Positions 26,061 through 34,783 of a DNA stretch of 64,000 nucleotides are shown in pieces (the first letter of the stretch is position 1; the number at the start of each line of letters is the position of its first letter). Source of the DNA: Acidovorax sp. MR-S7 (GTDB lineage: Bacteria; Pseudomonadota; Gammaproteobacteria; Burkholderiales; Burkholderiaceae_C); the NCBI RefSeq assembly GCF_000400995.2, contig NZ_DF238927.1, positions 1-64,000 on the forward strand. The letters are read 5' to 3'. The position numbers were made by a program, and so were the translations under genes. Below the pieces are notes generated by a model that saw only the letters and a program-made list of their open reading frames with translations, was not told where the DNA came from and made no database searches.

Positions 26061-26114
26061 TGCGCCAGTTGCCAAGGGCATGCCCTGAACCACCGAACCA
26101 AAGGAAATACCGCC

Positions 26115-27347
26115 ATGTCCATCCTCGCCGTCAACGCCGGCTCCTCGTCGCTGAAGTTCTCGCTGCACCCGCTGCAGGGCGGGCAGGTCCAGCCCCACGT
26201 GCTCTCGGGCTGCATCCAGGGCCTGGAGCCCGGCGGCAGCCCCTCGCTGGACTGGAAGTACCAAGGACGCAAGCAGCAGGAAGCGCTTGCCGTGCCCGCG
26301 GCAGCCGCCCCGTTTGCGATCGCGCTGGAGCGCCTGCGCGCGCTGGTGCAGTCGCTGCAGGGCGCGGGCATCGAGGCCGTGGCCCACCGCGTGGTGCACG
26401 GCGGCGGCGAGTACACCGAAAGCGTGCGCGTCACCGACGAGGTGCTGGAGCGCCTGGCGCGCTTCAACTCGCTGGCGCCGCTGCACCAGCCGCACAACCT
26501 GGCGGGCATCCGCCAGTTCCGCAGCGCGTTCCCAGAGCTGCCGCAGATTGCCTGCTTCGACACCGCCTTCCACGCCACCATGCCCGAGGTGGACTACGCC
26601 TTCGCGCTGCCGCGCGAGCTGCGCGCGCAGGGCGTGCGCCGCTACGGCTTCCACGGCCTGTCGTACCAGTACATCATGTCCGTGCTGCAGCAGCGCACCC
26701 TCCGCGCCAACGGCCGCGTGGTCATGGCCCACCTGGGCAACGGCGCCAGCCTCTGCGCCTGCCGCGACGGTTCCAGCATGGCCACCACCATGGGCTTCTC
26801 CGCGCTGGACGGCCTGATGATGGGCACGCGCAGCGGCTCGCTGGATGCGGGCGTGCTGCTCTACCTGATGGAGCAGGGCTGGACGCACGCGCAGATCGAG
26901 AAGCTGCTCTACAAACAGAGCGGCCTGCTGGGCGTTTCCGGCATCTCGGCCGACATGCGCCGCCTGCGCGAGGAGGCCGCGAAAGACGGCGCGGACGGCG
27001 AGAACGCGCGGCGCGCCATCGCCCAGTTCACCCACCGCGTGGTGCGCGAAACCGGTGCGCTGGTGGCCTGCCTGGGCGGCCTGGATGTGCTGGCCTTCAG
27101 CGGCGGCATTGGCGAGAACGATATCGCGCTGCGCGAGCAGGTCTGCACGCGCCTCGCCTGGCTGGGCATCCACATGGACTGGCAGCGCAACCGCGAGGCC
27201 GACGGCAAGGAGGCCTATGCCATCCATGCGCCGGACAGCGCGGTGGAGATCTGGGTCATCCCCACCGACGAAGGGCGGGTGGCGGCGCGCGAGGCGGCGG
27301 CCCTGCTGGAGTCGGGCGAGGCGCTGGACCGCGCATCATTGGCATGA
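26115..27347 (+). CDS. acetate/propionate-family kinase
   Basis: Protein of 410 residues of the AckA/TdcD family: NAGSSSLKF at 7-15, HRVVHGGGEYTE, FDTAFHATMP, RRYGFHGLSYQY, the phosphate loop HLGNGASLCA and SGGIGEND. It converts acyl phosphate plus ADP to a short-chain acid plus ATP. Together with the MaoC-Pta fusion upstream it gives an acyl-CoA to ATP route. The start at 26115 matches the family N-terminus. The TGA stop lies at the edge of a palindromic repeat copy. Whether acetate, propionate or butyrate is preferred cannot be read. Confidence 0.9.
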   Translation: MSILAVNAGSSSLKFSLHPLQGGQVQPHVLSGCIQGLEPGGSPSLDWKYQGRKQQEALAVPAAAAPFAIALERLRALVQSLQGAGIEAVAHRVVHGGGEYTESVRVTDEVLERLARFNSLAPLHQPHNLAGIRQFRSAFPELPQIACFDTAFHATMPEVDYAFALPRELRAQGVRRYGFHGLSYQYIMSVLQQRTLRANGRVVMAHLGNGASLCACRDGSSMATTMGFSALDGLMMGTRSGSLDAGVLLYLMEQGWTHAQIEKLLYKQSGLLGVSGISADMRRLREEAAKDGADGENARRAIAQFTHRVVRETGALVACLGGLDVLAFSGGIGENDIALREQVCTRLAWLGIHMDWQRNREADGKEAYAIHAPDSAVEIWVIPTDEGRVAAREAAALLESGEALDRASLA

Positions 27348-27398
27348 AATCGTGCTCCCGCGCTTGCTGGACAAGCGCGGGCAGCTATCAAAGTTGAA
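27343..27398 (-). repeat. palindromic repeat family A (A4)
   Basis: Minus-orientation copy with ATAGCTGCCCGCGCTT-GTCCAG-CAAGCGCGGG, located after the acetate kinase gene. Its edge (GCATGAAATC) contains the kinase stop codon TGA. Confidence 0.8.
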
Positions 27399-27443
27399 CT
27401 GATCGGCGCCGCACGGGCACGGCCATTGCTTGCCGCAGGCGGC

Positions 27444-28619
27444 ATGACCGCCAACGTCCTGCACCTTCCCTCCGGCGCACTCTGGCGCAACCGCCTGGGC
27501 CTGCTGCTCGAATCCACGGGCGAGGGCGTGTTCGGCATCGACCTCGCGGGCGATTGCGTGTTCATCAACCCCGCCGGGGCGCGCATGCTGGGCTACGCGG
27601 CCGGGGAGGTCATGGGCCGCAACATGCACGCGCTCACCCACCACTCCCACCCCGACGGCAGTCCCTACGCTGACAGCGACTGCCCCATCTTCAACGCCTT
27701 CCGCAACGGCCTGCCGTGCCGGGTGGACACCGAGGTGTTCTGGCGCCGCGACGGCAGCGCGTTTGCGGTGGAATATTCGAGCCATCCGATCGTGGAGGCC
27801 GAGCAGGTGCACGGCGCCGTCATCACCTTCATCGACATCACCGACCGCAAGCGCGCCGCCGACGAGTTGCAGCGCGCGCACGACGAGCTGGAGCGCCGCG
27901 TGGCCGCGCGCACGGGGGAGCTGTCGCAGGCGCTGGCGCAGCTGCGCGAGTTGTCGGCTTATTCCGAGCAGGTGCGCGAGGAGGAGCGCACCCGCATCGC
28001 GCGCGAGGTGCACGACGAGCTGGGCAGCCTGCTCGTGGCGCTGAAGATGGACGTGAACTGGCTGCACAAGCGCCTGGGCGAGCAGGCCGCGCGCACGCCC
28101 GAGGCGGCGGACGGCATGCGCACGCAGATGCGCTGCAAGTGCCAGAACATGAGCCGCCTGATCGAGAACGCCGTGGACAACGTGGGCCGCATCATCACCG
28201 ACCTGCGCCCCAGCATTCTCGACCACCAGGGCCTGTGGGCCGCGCTGGAATGGCAGGCGCAGGAGTTCGCGCAGTCGGCCGAGCTGGCGCTGGACTGGCG
28301 CATGGACGTGCCGCCCGCACTGCACCTGCCCGAGCCCGCTGCCATCGCGGTGTTCCGCATCTTCCAGGAGATGCTGAGCAACGTGGGCCGCCACGCGCGA
28401 GCCAGCGCCATCGACATTGCCATTGGCTTGCAGGACGGGCAGTTGCACCTGTGCGTGCGCGACGACGGCGTGGGCGCCACGCGCCAGGCGCTGGAGGCGC
28501 CTACCGCCTACGGCGTGATGGGCATGCGCGAGCGGGCGCGCCAGCTCGGCGGGCAGCTGCGCATCACCAGCGAGCCGGGCGCGGGCTCCTGCCTGCAACT
28601 GTGGGTGCCGCTGCCATGA
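27444..28619 (+). CDS. cytosolic PAS-domain sensor histidine kinase (NarX/DegS-type HisKA_3)
   Basis: Protein of 391 residues without a membrane segment. A PAS domain covers about 15-135 (ESTGEGVFGIDLAGDCVFINPAGARMLG), a coiled linker follows, then HisKA_3 with the phospho-acceptor H190 in REVHDELG. The C-terminal HATPase domain has FRIFQEMLSNVGRHA and DDGVG. It overlaps the NarL-type regulator by 4 bp (ATGA), so the two are a pair. Position directly upstream of the cyanate operon suggests control of that operon. CPIF and HSHP motifs within the PAS domain could bind a ligand or cofactor; this is speculative. Confidence 0.9.
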   Translation: MTANVLHLPSGALWRNRLGLLLESTGEGVFGIDLAGDCVFINPAGARMLGYAAGEVMGRNMHALTHHSHPDGSPYADSDCPIFNAFRNGLPCRVDTEVFWRRDGSAFAVEYSSHPIVEAEQVHGAVITFIDITDRKRAADELQRAHDELERRVAARTGELSQALAQLRELSAYSEQVREEERTRIAREVHDELGSLLVALKMDVNWLHKRLGEQAARTPEAADGMRTQMRCKCQNMSRLIENAVDNVGRIITDLRPSILDHQGLWAALEWQAQEFAQSAELALDWRMDVPPALHLPEPAAIAVFRIFQEMLSNVGRHARASAIDIAIGLQDGQLHLCVRDDGVGATRQALEAPTAYGVMGMRERARQLGGQLRITSEPGAGSCLQLWVPLP

Positions 28620-29284
28620 GTGCCGCCATCCGCGTGCTGATCGGCGACGACCACCGCATCGTCCGCGAGGGGCTCAAGCAGGTGCTGGGCGACCCGGCCA
28701 ACGGCCTGCCCGAAATCACCGTGGCGGCCGAGGCCACGCAGGGCGGCGAGGTGCTGGCGCAGGTGGCTGCGCTGCAGGGCGGGCTGGACCTGGTGCTGCT
28801 CGACATCGCCATGCCCGGCATGGACGGCCTGGAGGTGCTGCAGGCCCTGCGCCGCGACTGGCCTGCGCTGCCCGTGCTCATGCTCAGCACCTACCCCGAG
28901 CGGCAGTACGCGGTGCGCTGCATCCAGCTCGGCGCGTCGGGCTACCTGCACAAGAGCGCCGACCCCGACGACATGGTGGCGGCGGTGCGCAAGGCGGCCG
29001 CGGGCGGGCGCTACCTGACCGAGGCCACGGCGCTGGCGCTGGTGGGCGCGGTGCAGCGCACCAGCATGGTGAAGGGCGCGCCCGTGGGGATCGACGCGCT
29101 CTCGTACCGCGAGCACCAGGTGTTCCGCCTGCTCATCGCGGGGCACAGCGTGGGCGAAATTGGTGCACAGCTCCAGCTCGCGTCCAACACGGTGAGCACC
29201 TACCGCGCGCGCATCCTCGAAAAGACCGGCGCCCGCAACGACGTGGAGCTGGCGCTGCTGGCCCACGGCGCGCCCGAAGCCTGA
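28616..29284 (+). CDS. NarL/FixJ-family response regulator
   Basis: Protein of 222 residues. The receiver domain has D11/D12, phospho-acceptor D63 (LLDIAMPG) and K in LHKSA. The LuxR-type helix-turn-helix is near the C-terminus (LSYREHQVFRLLIAGHSVGEIGAQLQLASNTVSTYRARI). It is coupled to the kinase gene. A 6-bp inverted repeat (GTGTAG-N8-CTACAC) starts 4 bp after its stop, in front of the cyanate operon, and is a plausible target. Confidence 0.92.
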   Translation: MSAAIRVLIGDDHRIVREGLKQVLGDPANGLPEITVAAEATQGGEVLAQVAALQGGLDLVLLDIAMPGMDGLEVLQALRRDWPALPVLMLSTYPERQYAVRCIQLGASGYLHKSADPDDMVAAVRKAAAGGRYLTEATALALVGAVQRTSMVKGAPVGIDALSYREHQVFRLLIAGHSVGEIGAQLQLASNTVSTYRARILEKTGARNDVELALLAHGAPEA

Positions 29285-29287
29285 GTG

Positions 29288-29307
29288 GTGTAGTGCTGGC
29301 CCTACAC
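29288..29307. promoter_or_regulatory. candidate response-regulator site upstream of the cyanate operon
   Basis: GTGTAG-TGCTGGCC-CTACAC is an inverted repeat with 6-bp arms and an 8-bp spacer in the 126-bp gap between the NarL-type regulator and the cyanate transporter gene. NarL/LuxR regulators bind short inverted heptamers of this sort. Assignment by position and symmetry only. Confidence 0.45.
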
Positions 29308-29361
29308 GCCGTAGACGCCAGCACCGCGAAATGACGCACGCGGCCCGCGCCGGGCCCGAAC

Positions 29362-29377
29362 TGGCCCGCGGCTTGCG
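29362..29377 (+). promoter_or_regulatory. candidate sigma-54 (-24/-12) promoter of the cyanate operon
   Basis: TGGCCCGCGGCTTGCG has the GG-N10-GC spacing of a -24/-12 element, TGGC and TTGC being separated by 7 nt, 34 bp before the ATG of the binding protein. RpoN control would suit a nitrogen-source operon. In GC-rich DNA such matches also arise by chance. Confidence 0.35.
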
Positions 29378-29410
29378 TAGCGGCTGGCATCAACTTCCGT
29401 GAGGTGTGCC

Positions 29411-30817
29411 ATGTCCGAATTCTTCTCGCCCTTCGATGCCGACCGCCCGCTGATGCTCAAGTGCAGCTGCGGCCGCGACCACACGGTGGCCGACCACCAG
29501 GCCGAGGTTTCCGCCGAGGCTGCCGCCACCCAATTGCGCGCGCGCAGCCTCACCAGCGAGTTCGAGGCCTACAGCAACGAATTCGTCGAGGCCACGCTGG
29601 TCAAGGCCCTGTTCCCGCAGGACGCGGTGCGCCGCCGCTTCCTGCGCGCCGTGGGAAAGAGTACGGCCATGGCCGCCATCGCCAGCGTGCTGCCCGTGGC
29701 CAGCCTGCAGGCCATGGCGCAGGAGAAGCAGGGCGCGCTGGAGAAGAAGAACCTCAAGATCGGCTTCATCCCCATCACCTGCGCCACGCCGCTCATCATG
29801 GCGCACCCGCTGGGCTTCTACGAGAAGCAGGGCCTGAAGGTGGAGGTGACCAAGACGGCGGGCTGGGCGCTGATCCGCGACAAGATGATGAACAAGGAGT
29901 ACGACGCCACGCACTTCCTCAGCCCCATGCCGCTGGCGATCTCGATGGGCATCGGCTCCAACCCGATGCCCATGAACGTGGCCACCATCCAGAACACCAA
30001 CGGGCAGGCCATCACGCTGGCCAACAAGCACAAGGACAAGCGCGACCCCAAGCAGTGGAAGGGCTTTAAGTTCGCCGTGCCGTTCGAGTTCAGCATGCAC
30101 AACTTCCTGCTGCGCTACTACGTGGCCGAGCACGGGCTGAACCCCGACACCGACATCCAGATCCGCGTGGTGCCGCCGCCCGAGATGGTGGCCAACCTGC
30201 GCGCGGGCAACATCGACGGCTACCTGGGCCCCGACCCGTTCAACCAGCGCGCGGTGTACGAGGAGATCGGCTTTTTGCACCTGCTCACGCGCGACCTGTG
30301 GAACGGCCACCCCTGCTGCGCCTTCGGCACCAGCACCGAGTTCATCCAGCAGAACCCCAACACCTTCGCCGCGCTCTACCGCGCCGTGCTCACCTCGGCC
30401 GCCATGGCGCGCAAGGCCGAGAACCGCGAGCTGATCGCCAAGGTGATCGCGCCCGCGCAGTACCTGAACCAGCCCGAGACGGTGATCGCCCAGGTGCTCA
30501 CCGGCCGTTTCGCCGACGGCCTGGGCAAGGTGCAGAGCGTGCCCGACCGCGCCGACTTCGACCCCATGCCCTGGCAGAGCATGGCCTTGTGGATGCTCAC
30601 GCAGATGCAGCGCTGGGGCTACGTGAAGGGCGACGTGAATTACCGGCAGATCGCCGAGAAGGTGTTCCTGCTGACCGACGCCAAGAAGCAGATGAAGGCG
30701 CTGGACATGCCCGTGCCCGAGGGCGCCTACCCCAAGTTCAAGATCATGGGCCGCGAATTCGACCCTGCCAAGGCGGCGGAGTACGCCAAGAGCTTCCCCA
30801 TCCGCAAGGTAGCGTGA
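29411..30817 (+). CDS. cynA: NrtA/CynA-type periplasmic binding protein of the cyanate ABC transporter
   Basis: Protein of 468 residues of the CmpA/NrtA family. The twin-arginine motif (RRRFLRAVG) is at 74-82 followed by a hydrophobic stretch to AMAQ near 104, so export is probably by Tat. The 70-residue extension before it is unusual and contains C18-S-C20. The binding fold starts at LKIGFIPITCATPLIMA. The gene heads an operon with permease, ATPase and cyanase, which identifies cyanate as the most likely substrate; nitrate binders are close relatives. Confidence 0.85.
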   Translation: MSEFFSPFDADRPLMLKCSCGRDHTVADHQAEVSAEAAATQLRARSLTSEFEAYSNEFVEATLVKALFPQDAVRRRFLRAVGKSTAMAAIASVLPVASLQAMAQEKQGALEKKNLKIGFIPITCATPLIMAHPLGFYEKQGLKVEVTKTAGWALIRDKMMNKEYDATHFLSPMPLAISMGIGSNPMPMNVATIQNTNGQAITLANKHKDKRDPKQWKGFKFAVPFEFSMHNFLLRYYVAEHGLNPDTDIQIRVVPPPEMVANLRAGNIDGYLGPDPFNQRAVYEEIGFLHLLTRDLWNGHPCCAFGTSTEFIQQNPNTFAALYRAVLTSAAMARKAENRELIAKVIAPAQYLNQPETVIAQVLTGRFADGLGKVQSVPDRADFDPMPWQSMALWMLTQMQRWGYVKGDVNYRQIAEKVFLLTDAKKQMKALDMPVPEGAYPKFKIMGREFDPAKAAEYAKSFPIRKVA

Positions 30818-30818
30818 C

Positions 30819-31694
30819 ATGGCGGCATCGAAGAACCTTCCTCTGCGCGCGGGCGTGCTGTCCGTGCTGCTCTTCCTGGCGCTGCTGGGCATCTGGTACG
30901 TGGCCACGGCACCCGCGCAGGGCGGCGCCGCAGGCACGGCGGGCATGACGCCCGAGCAGATCGAGTACGCCAAGATGATGGGCAAGGACCCCGGCGGCGC
31001 CTCCGGCAAGAGCGGCGGCTTTCCCACGCCGCAGGCCATGGGCGCCACGGTGTGGAGCCACCTGTCCGACCCGTTCTACGACAACGGGCCCAACGACAAG
31101 GGCATCGCCATCCAGCTCGGGTATTCGCTGGCGCGCGTGGCGCTGGGCTTCGGTCTGGCGTGCCTGGTGGCGATTCCGCTGGGCTTTGTGATCGGCATGT
31201 CGCCGCTGCTGCGGCGTGCGCTGGACCCGTTCATCCAGGTGCTCAAGCCCATCAGCCCGCTCGCGTGGATGCCGCTGGCGCTCTACACGATCAAGGACTC
31301 GTCCATCTCGGGCATCTTCGTGATCTTCATCTGCTCGGTCTGGCCCATGCTGGTGAACACGGCCTTCGGCGTGGCCTCGGTTAAGCGCGACTGGCTCAAC
31401 GTATCGGCCACGCTGGAGGTGAACCCGCTGCGCCGCGCGTTCCTCGTCATCCTGCCCGCCGCGGCGCCCACCATCCTCACGGGCATGCGCATCAGCATGG
31501 GCATCGCGTGGCTGGTCATCGTGGCGGCCGAGATGCTGGTGGGCGGCACGGGCATCGGCTACTTCGTGTGGAACGAGTGGAACAACCTGTCGCTCACCAA
31601 CGTGATCTTCGCCATCCTGACGATCGGCGTGGTGGGCATGCTGCTCGACCTGGCGTTCGCCCAACTGCAGAAGGCGGTGACCTATGTGGAGTGA
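30819..31694 (+). CDS. cynB: ABC transporter permease of the cyanate system
   Basis: Protein of 291 residues, NrtB/SsuC-like. It has an N-terminal membrane helix (10-30), a hydrophilic insert of about 65 residues (MTPEQIEYAKMMGKDPGG), then five to six membrane helices. The ATPase-coupling EAA loop is recognisable at NVSATLEVNPLRRAFLVILPAAAP. It starts 1 bp after the binding-protein stop. The periplasmic insert is typical of the NrtB branch in this family. Confidence 0.88.
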   Translation: MAASKNLPLRAGVLSVLLFLALLGIWYVATAPAQGGAAGTAGMTPEQIEYAKMMGKDPGGASGKSGGFPTPQAMGATVWSHLSDPFYDNGPNDKGIAIQLGYSLARVALGFGLACLVAIPLGFVIGMSPLLRRALDPFIQVLKPISPLAWMPLALYTIKDSSISGIFVIFICSVWPMLVNTAFGVASVKRDWLNVSATLEVNPLRRAFLVILPAAAPTILTGMRISMGIAWLVIVAAEMLVGGTGIGYFVWNEWNNLSLTNVIFAILTIGVVGMLLDLAFAQLQKAVTYVE

Positions 31695-31737
31695 CGTAGC
31701 GCCCGGCACCTCGCCAACCACAAGAAAGGCCCCTCCC

Positions 31738-32532
31738 GTGACCGGATTCCTGCGGATCGAACAACTCGGCAAGGCCTACGTGCCCGCCCGGCCTGTGTTC
31801 GCCGATGTGTCGTTCGCGCTCGACAAGGGCGAGTTCGTCTGCATCATCGGCCACTCGGGCTGCGGCAAGACCACCATCCTCAACGTGCTGGCGGGGCTGG
31901 ACACGGCCACGGCGGGCCACGTCATCATGGACGGGCGCGAGGTCGCCGGCCCCAGCCTGGACCGGGGCGTGGTGTTCCAGGGCCATGCGCTCATGCCCTG
32001 GTTCACGGTGCGGCAGAACATCGCCTTCGCCGTCAAGTCGCGCTGGCCGGAGTGGAAGCGTGCGCAGGTCAATGCCCACGTGGAGAAGTTCGTGGCGCTG
32101 GTGGGCCTGTCGCACGCCATCGACAAGAAGCCGTCGGAACTCTCGGGCGGCATGAAGCAGCGCGTGGGTATCGCGCGGGCGTTCTCGATCCAGCCCAAGA
32201 TGCTGCTGCTCGACGAGCCTTTCGGCGCGCTGGATGCGCTCACGCGCGGCACCATCCAGGACGAGCTCATGGCCATCGTGCGGCAGACGCAGCAGACGGT
32301 CTTCATGATCACGCACGACGTGGACGAGGCCATCCTGCTGGCCGACCGCATCCTTCTCATGAGCAACGGCAGCGACACGCCCCAGGGCTACGTGCCCGGC
32401 GGCATCGCCGAGGTGGTGGTCAACCCCCTGCCGCGCGAGCGCACGCGCACCAGCCTGCACCACCTGGATGGCTACTACGCGCTGCGCAACCACATCGTGG
32501 ACTTTCTCGTCAGCCGGGCCAAGGCCCACTGA
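31738..32532 (+). CDS. cynD: ABC transporter ATP-binding protein of the cyanate system
   Basis: Protein of about 264 residues, NrtD/CynD family: Walker A GHSGCGKTT, Q-loop VVFQGHALMPW, signature LSGGMKQRVGIARA, Walker B MLLLDEPFGALD and H-loop THDVDEA. The chosen GTG at 31738 has AAAGG 8 nt before it and gives the usual family N-terminus (TGFLRIEQLGKAY). An ATG at 31684, overlapping the permease gene by 11 bp, would add 18 residues and cannot be excluded. It energises cyanate uptake at the inner membrane. Confidence 0.88.
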   Translation: MTGFLRIEQLGKAYVPARPVFADVSFALDKGEFVCIIGHSGCGKTTILNVLAGLDTATAGHVIMDGREVAGPSLDRGVVFQGHALMPWFTVRQNIAFAVKSRWPEWKRAQVNAHVEKFVALVGLSHAIDKKPSELSGGMKQRVGIARAFSIQPKMLLLDEPFGALDALTRGTIQDELMAIVRQTQQTVFMITHDVDEAILLADRILLMSNGSDTPQGYVPGGIAEVVVNPLPRERTRTSLHHLDGYYALRNHIVDFLVSRAKAH

Positions 32533-32567
32533 TCCCTTTCTTTCTTCAACACCAAGGAACCATCACC

Positions 32568-33011
32568 ATGAACCGCAACGACGTCACCGAGAAGATCATC
32601 AGCACCAAGGTCGCCAAGGGCCTGCAGTGGGACGCCATCGCCAAGAAGGTCGGCCAGTCCAAGGAATGGACCACGGCCCTGTGCCTGGGCCAGATGACGG
32701 CCACGCCCGAGCAGGCCAAGGTGCTGGGCAAGATCTTCGGCCTCACCGCCGAGGAGCAGAAGTGGCTGCAGGTGGTGCCCTACAAGGGCTCGCTGCCCAC
32801 GCCCGTGCCCACCGATCCGCTGATCTACCGCTGGTACGAAGTGGTCAGCGTCTACGGCAGCACGATCAAGGAGCTGATCCACGAGGAATTTGGCGACGGC
32901 ATCATGAGCGCCATCGACTTCAGCATGGACATCCAGCGCGAGGCCGATCCCAAGGGCGACCGCGTGAAGGTGGTGCTCTCGGGCAAGTTCCTGCCCTACA
33001 AGCAGTATTGA
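32568..33011 (+). CDS. cynS: cyanase (cyanate hydratase)
   Basis: Protein of 147 residues. The catalytic residues R88, E91 and S114 are in the conserved contexts IYRWYEVVSVYGSTIKELI and IMSAIDFSMD. The decameric cytosolic enzyme converts cyanate and bicarbonate to ammonia and CO2. Last gene of the cyanate operon, with AAGGAA before the ATG. It fixes the assignment of the transporter upstream and gives the cell cyanate as a nitrogen source and a detoxification route. Confidence 0.96.
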   Translation: MNRNDVTEKIISTKVAKGLQWDAIAKKVGQSKEWTTALCLGQMTATPEQAKVLGKIFGLTAEEQKWLQVVPYKGSLPTPVPTDPLIYRWYEVVSVYGSTIKELIHEEFGDGIMSAIDFSMDIQREADPKGDRVKVVLSGKFLPYKQY

Positions 33012-33017
33012 GGATTC

Positions 33018-33070
33018 AGCGTCAAAAATGGCTCCAGCGCTTGTCTGGCAAGCGCTGGCAGCTATGTTTT
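33018..33070 (-). repeat. palindromic repeat family A (A5)
   Basis: Minus-orientation copy: ATAGCTGCCAGCGCTT-GCCAGAC-AAGCGCTGGAGCC. It lies between the convergent cyanase and AMP nucleosidase genes and ends 4 bp before the stop of the latter. The hairpin is well placed to end both transcripts. Confidence 0.85.
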
Positions 33071-33074
33071 TCGA

Positions 33075-34556
33075 TTACTGGAAGGCGACTTCCGCGAAGC
33101 TGCGCAGCTTGCGGCTGTGCAGCCGGTGCACACCGCCTTCGCGCAGGATGTCCACGGCCCGCATGCCGATGCGCAGATGCTGGTCGACCCGCTCGCGGTA
33201 GAAGTGGTTGGCCATGCCCGGCAGCTTGATCTCGCCGTGCAGCGGCTTGTCGCTCACGCACAGCAGCGTGCCGTAGGGCACGCGGAAGCGGAAGCCGTTG
33301 GCCGCGATGGTGGCGCTTTCCATGTCCAGCGCCACGGCGCGGCTCTGGCTGAAGCGGCGCTGGGGCATGTTGTCGGGCAGCAGTTCCCAGTTGCGGTTGT
33401 CGGTGCTGGCGACGGTGCCGGTGCGCATGATGCGCTTGAGCTGCGCCTCGGGCATCCGGGCCACGTCGGCCACGGCCTGCTGCAGCGCCACTTGGATCTC
33501 GGCGAGGGCCGGGATGGGCACCCACAGCGGCAGCTCCTCGTCCAGCACGTGATCCTCGCGCACGTAGGCGTGGGCCAGCACGTAGTCGCCCAGCTGCTGG
33601 CTGTTGCGCAGGCCCGCGCAGTGGCCCAGCATCATCCAGGCGTGTGGGCGCAGCACGGCGATGTGGTCGGTGATGGTCTTGGCGTTGGCCGGGCCCACGC
33701 CGATGTTGACCATGGTGATGCCGCTGCGGTCCGCGCGCACGAGGTGGTAGGCCGGCATCTGCGGCAGGCGCGGCGGCGGGGTGCCCAGCTCGTCGCCAGG
33801 CGCTGGCTCCAGGCCTGCACGGCGCGTGACTACGTTGCCGGGCTCGATGAAGGCGACGTACTCGCTGTCCGGCTTGGCCATCTCGGCGTGGCCCAGGCGC
33901 ACGAACTCGTCGATGTAGAACTGGTAGTTGGTGAACAGCACGAAGTTCTGGAACCACTCGGGCGCCGTGCCGGTGTAGTGGCGCAGGCGGTGCAGCGAGT
34001 AGTCCACGCGCGGCGCGGTGAAGAGGGCCAGCGGCTGGGGCTCGCCCGCGCGCGGCGCCCAGGTGCCGTTGGCGATGCCGTCGTCCATGGCCTCGAGGTC
34101 GGGCAGGTCGAACACGTCGCGCATGAGCATGCGGCGCTCGGGCGACAGCGTGCCTTCGATGTGGTCGTTCTCCGCGAACGAGAAGTGGATGGGGATGGGC
34201 TGGCTGCTCAGGCCCACCTCCAGCTCCACGCCGTGGCTGGCGCGCAGCAGGCGGAACTGCTCCTGGTAGTAGCCGGCGAACAGGTCGGGGCGCGTGAGCG
34301 TGGTTTCGTAGCGCCCCGGGCCTTCGACGAAGCCATAGGCCAGCGTGGTGGCCGCGCGCGCCACAGTGGTGGTCTGCACGCGCACGAAGGGGTAGAAGGC
34401 GCGCACGGGGCTGTCCGGCGTCTCGCCGGCCACGAAGCGCTGCATGGCATCGCGCAGATGGTCGATCTGGCCCTGGTAGAGGCGCTGCACTTGCGCGAGG
34501 GCGCCGGCGGGGTCGCTGTGGAAGGTGGATTCGGTGAAATCGGAGGTGTGGACCAT
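33075..34556 (-). CDS. amn: AMP nucleosidase
   Basis: Protein of 493 residues, the family's normal length. It has an N-terminal allosteric domain, then the nucleoside-phosphorylase-like catalytic half with ITMVNIGVGPANAKTITDHIAVLRPHAW and the DMESATIAANGFRFRVPYGTLLCVSD segment, whose acids bind the ribose. It hydrolyses AMP to adenine and ribose 5-phosphate, balancing adenylate pools. The ATG at 34556 is chosen since the upstream extension enters a repetitive, noncoding stretch. Confidence 0.93.
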   Translation of the reverse strand: MVHTSDFTESTFHSDPAGALAQVQRLYQGQIDHLRDAMQRFVAGETPDSPVRAFYPFVRVQTTTVARAATTLAYGFVEGPGRYETTLTRPDLFAGYYQEQFRLLRASHGVELEVGLSSQPIPIHFSFAENDHIEGTLSPERRMLMRDVFDLPDLEAMDDGIANGTWAPRAGEPQPLALFTAPRVDYSLHRLRHYTGTAPEWFQNFVLFTNYQFYIDEFVRLGHAEMAKPDSEYVAFIEPGNVVTRRAGLEPAPGDELGTPPPRLPQMPAYHLVRADRSGITMVNIGVGPANAKTITDHIAVLRPHAWMMLGHCAGLRNSQQLGDYVLAHAYVREDHVLDEELPLWVPIPALAEIQVALQQAVADVARMPEAQLKRIMRTGTVASTDNRNWELLPDNMPQRRFSQSRAVALDMESATIAANGFRFRVPYGTLLCVSDKPLHGEIKLPGMANHFYRERVDQHLRIGMRAVDILREGGVHRLHSRKLRSFAEVAFQ

Positions 34557-34660
34557 GGCGCTATTGTCCACCGCCGCATGACCGCGCCGTGGCGCGGAAG
34601 CACCTTCTACCTGATGCCGTGCGTCGCCCGCGCCGCATGAAACTGGCGCGCTCCAGGCGA

Positions 34661-34780
34661 GGGCTGCCGCGCAAGGGCCTGGGCCGGCCGCGCCGCCCCG
34701 CCGCGCTGGCTGCGTCCCCCTGCCCGCATTGCGCAGCAATGCGAGAGCGGGGGGAAGGCGCAAAGCGCCTCAGGGGGGGT
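34661..34780 (-). repeat. GC-rich double-hairpin repeat family B (B2)
   Basis: Minus-orientation copy: CCCCCTGA, hairpin GGCGCTTTGCGCC, CCCCCC, hairpin CTCGCATTGCTGCGCAATGCG, then GGGGACGCAGCCAGCGCGGCGGGGCGG. It lies between the stop of the EAL protein and the start of amn, so it probably serves as a terminator. Confidence 0.75.
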
Positions 34781-34783
34781 GTT

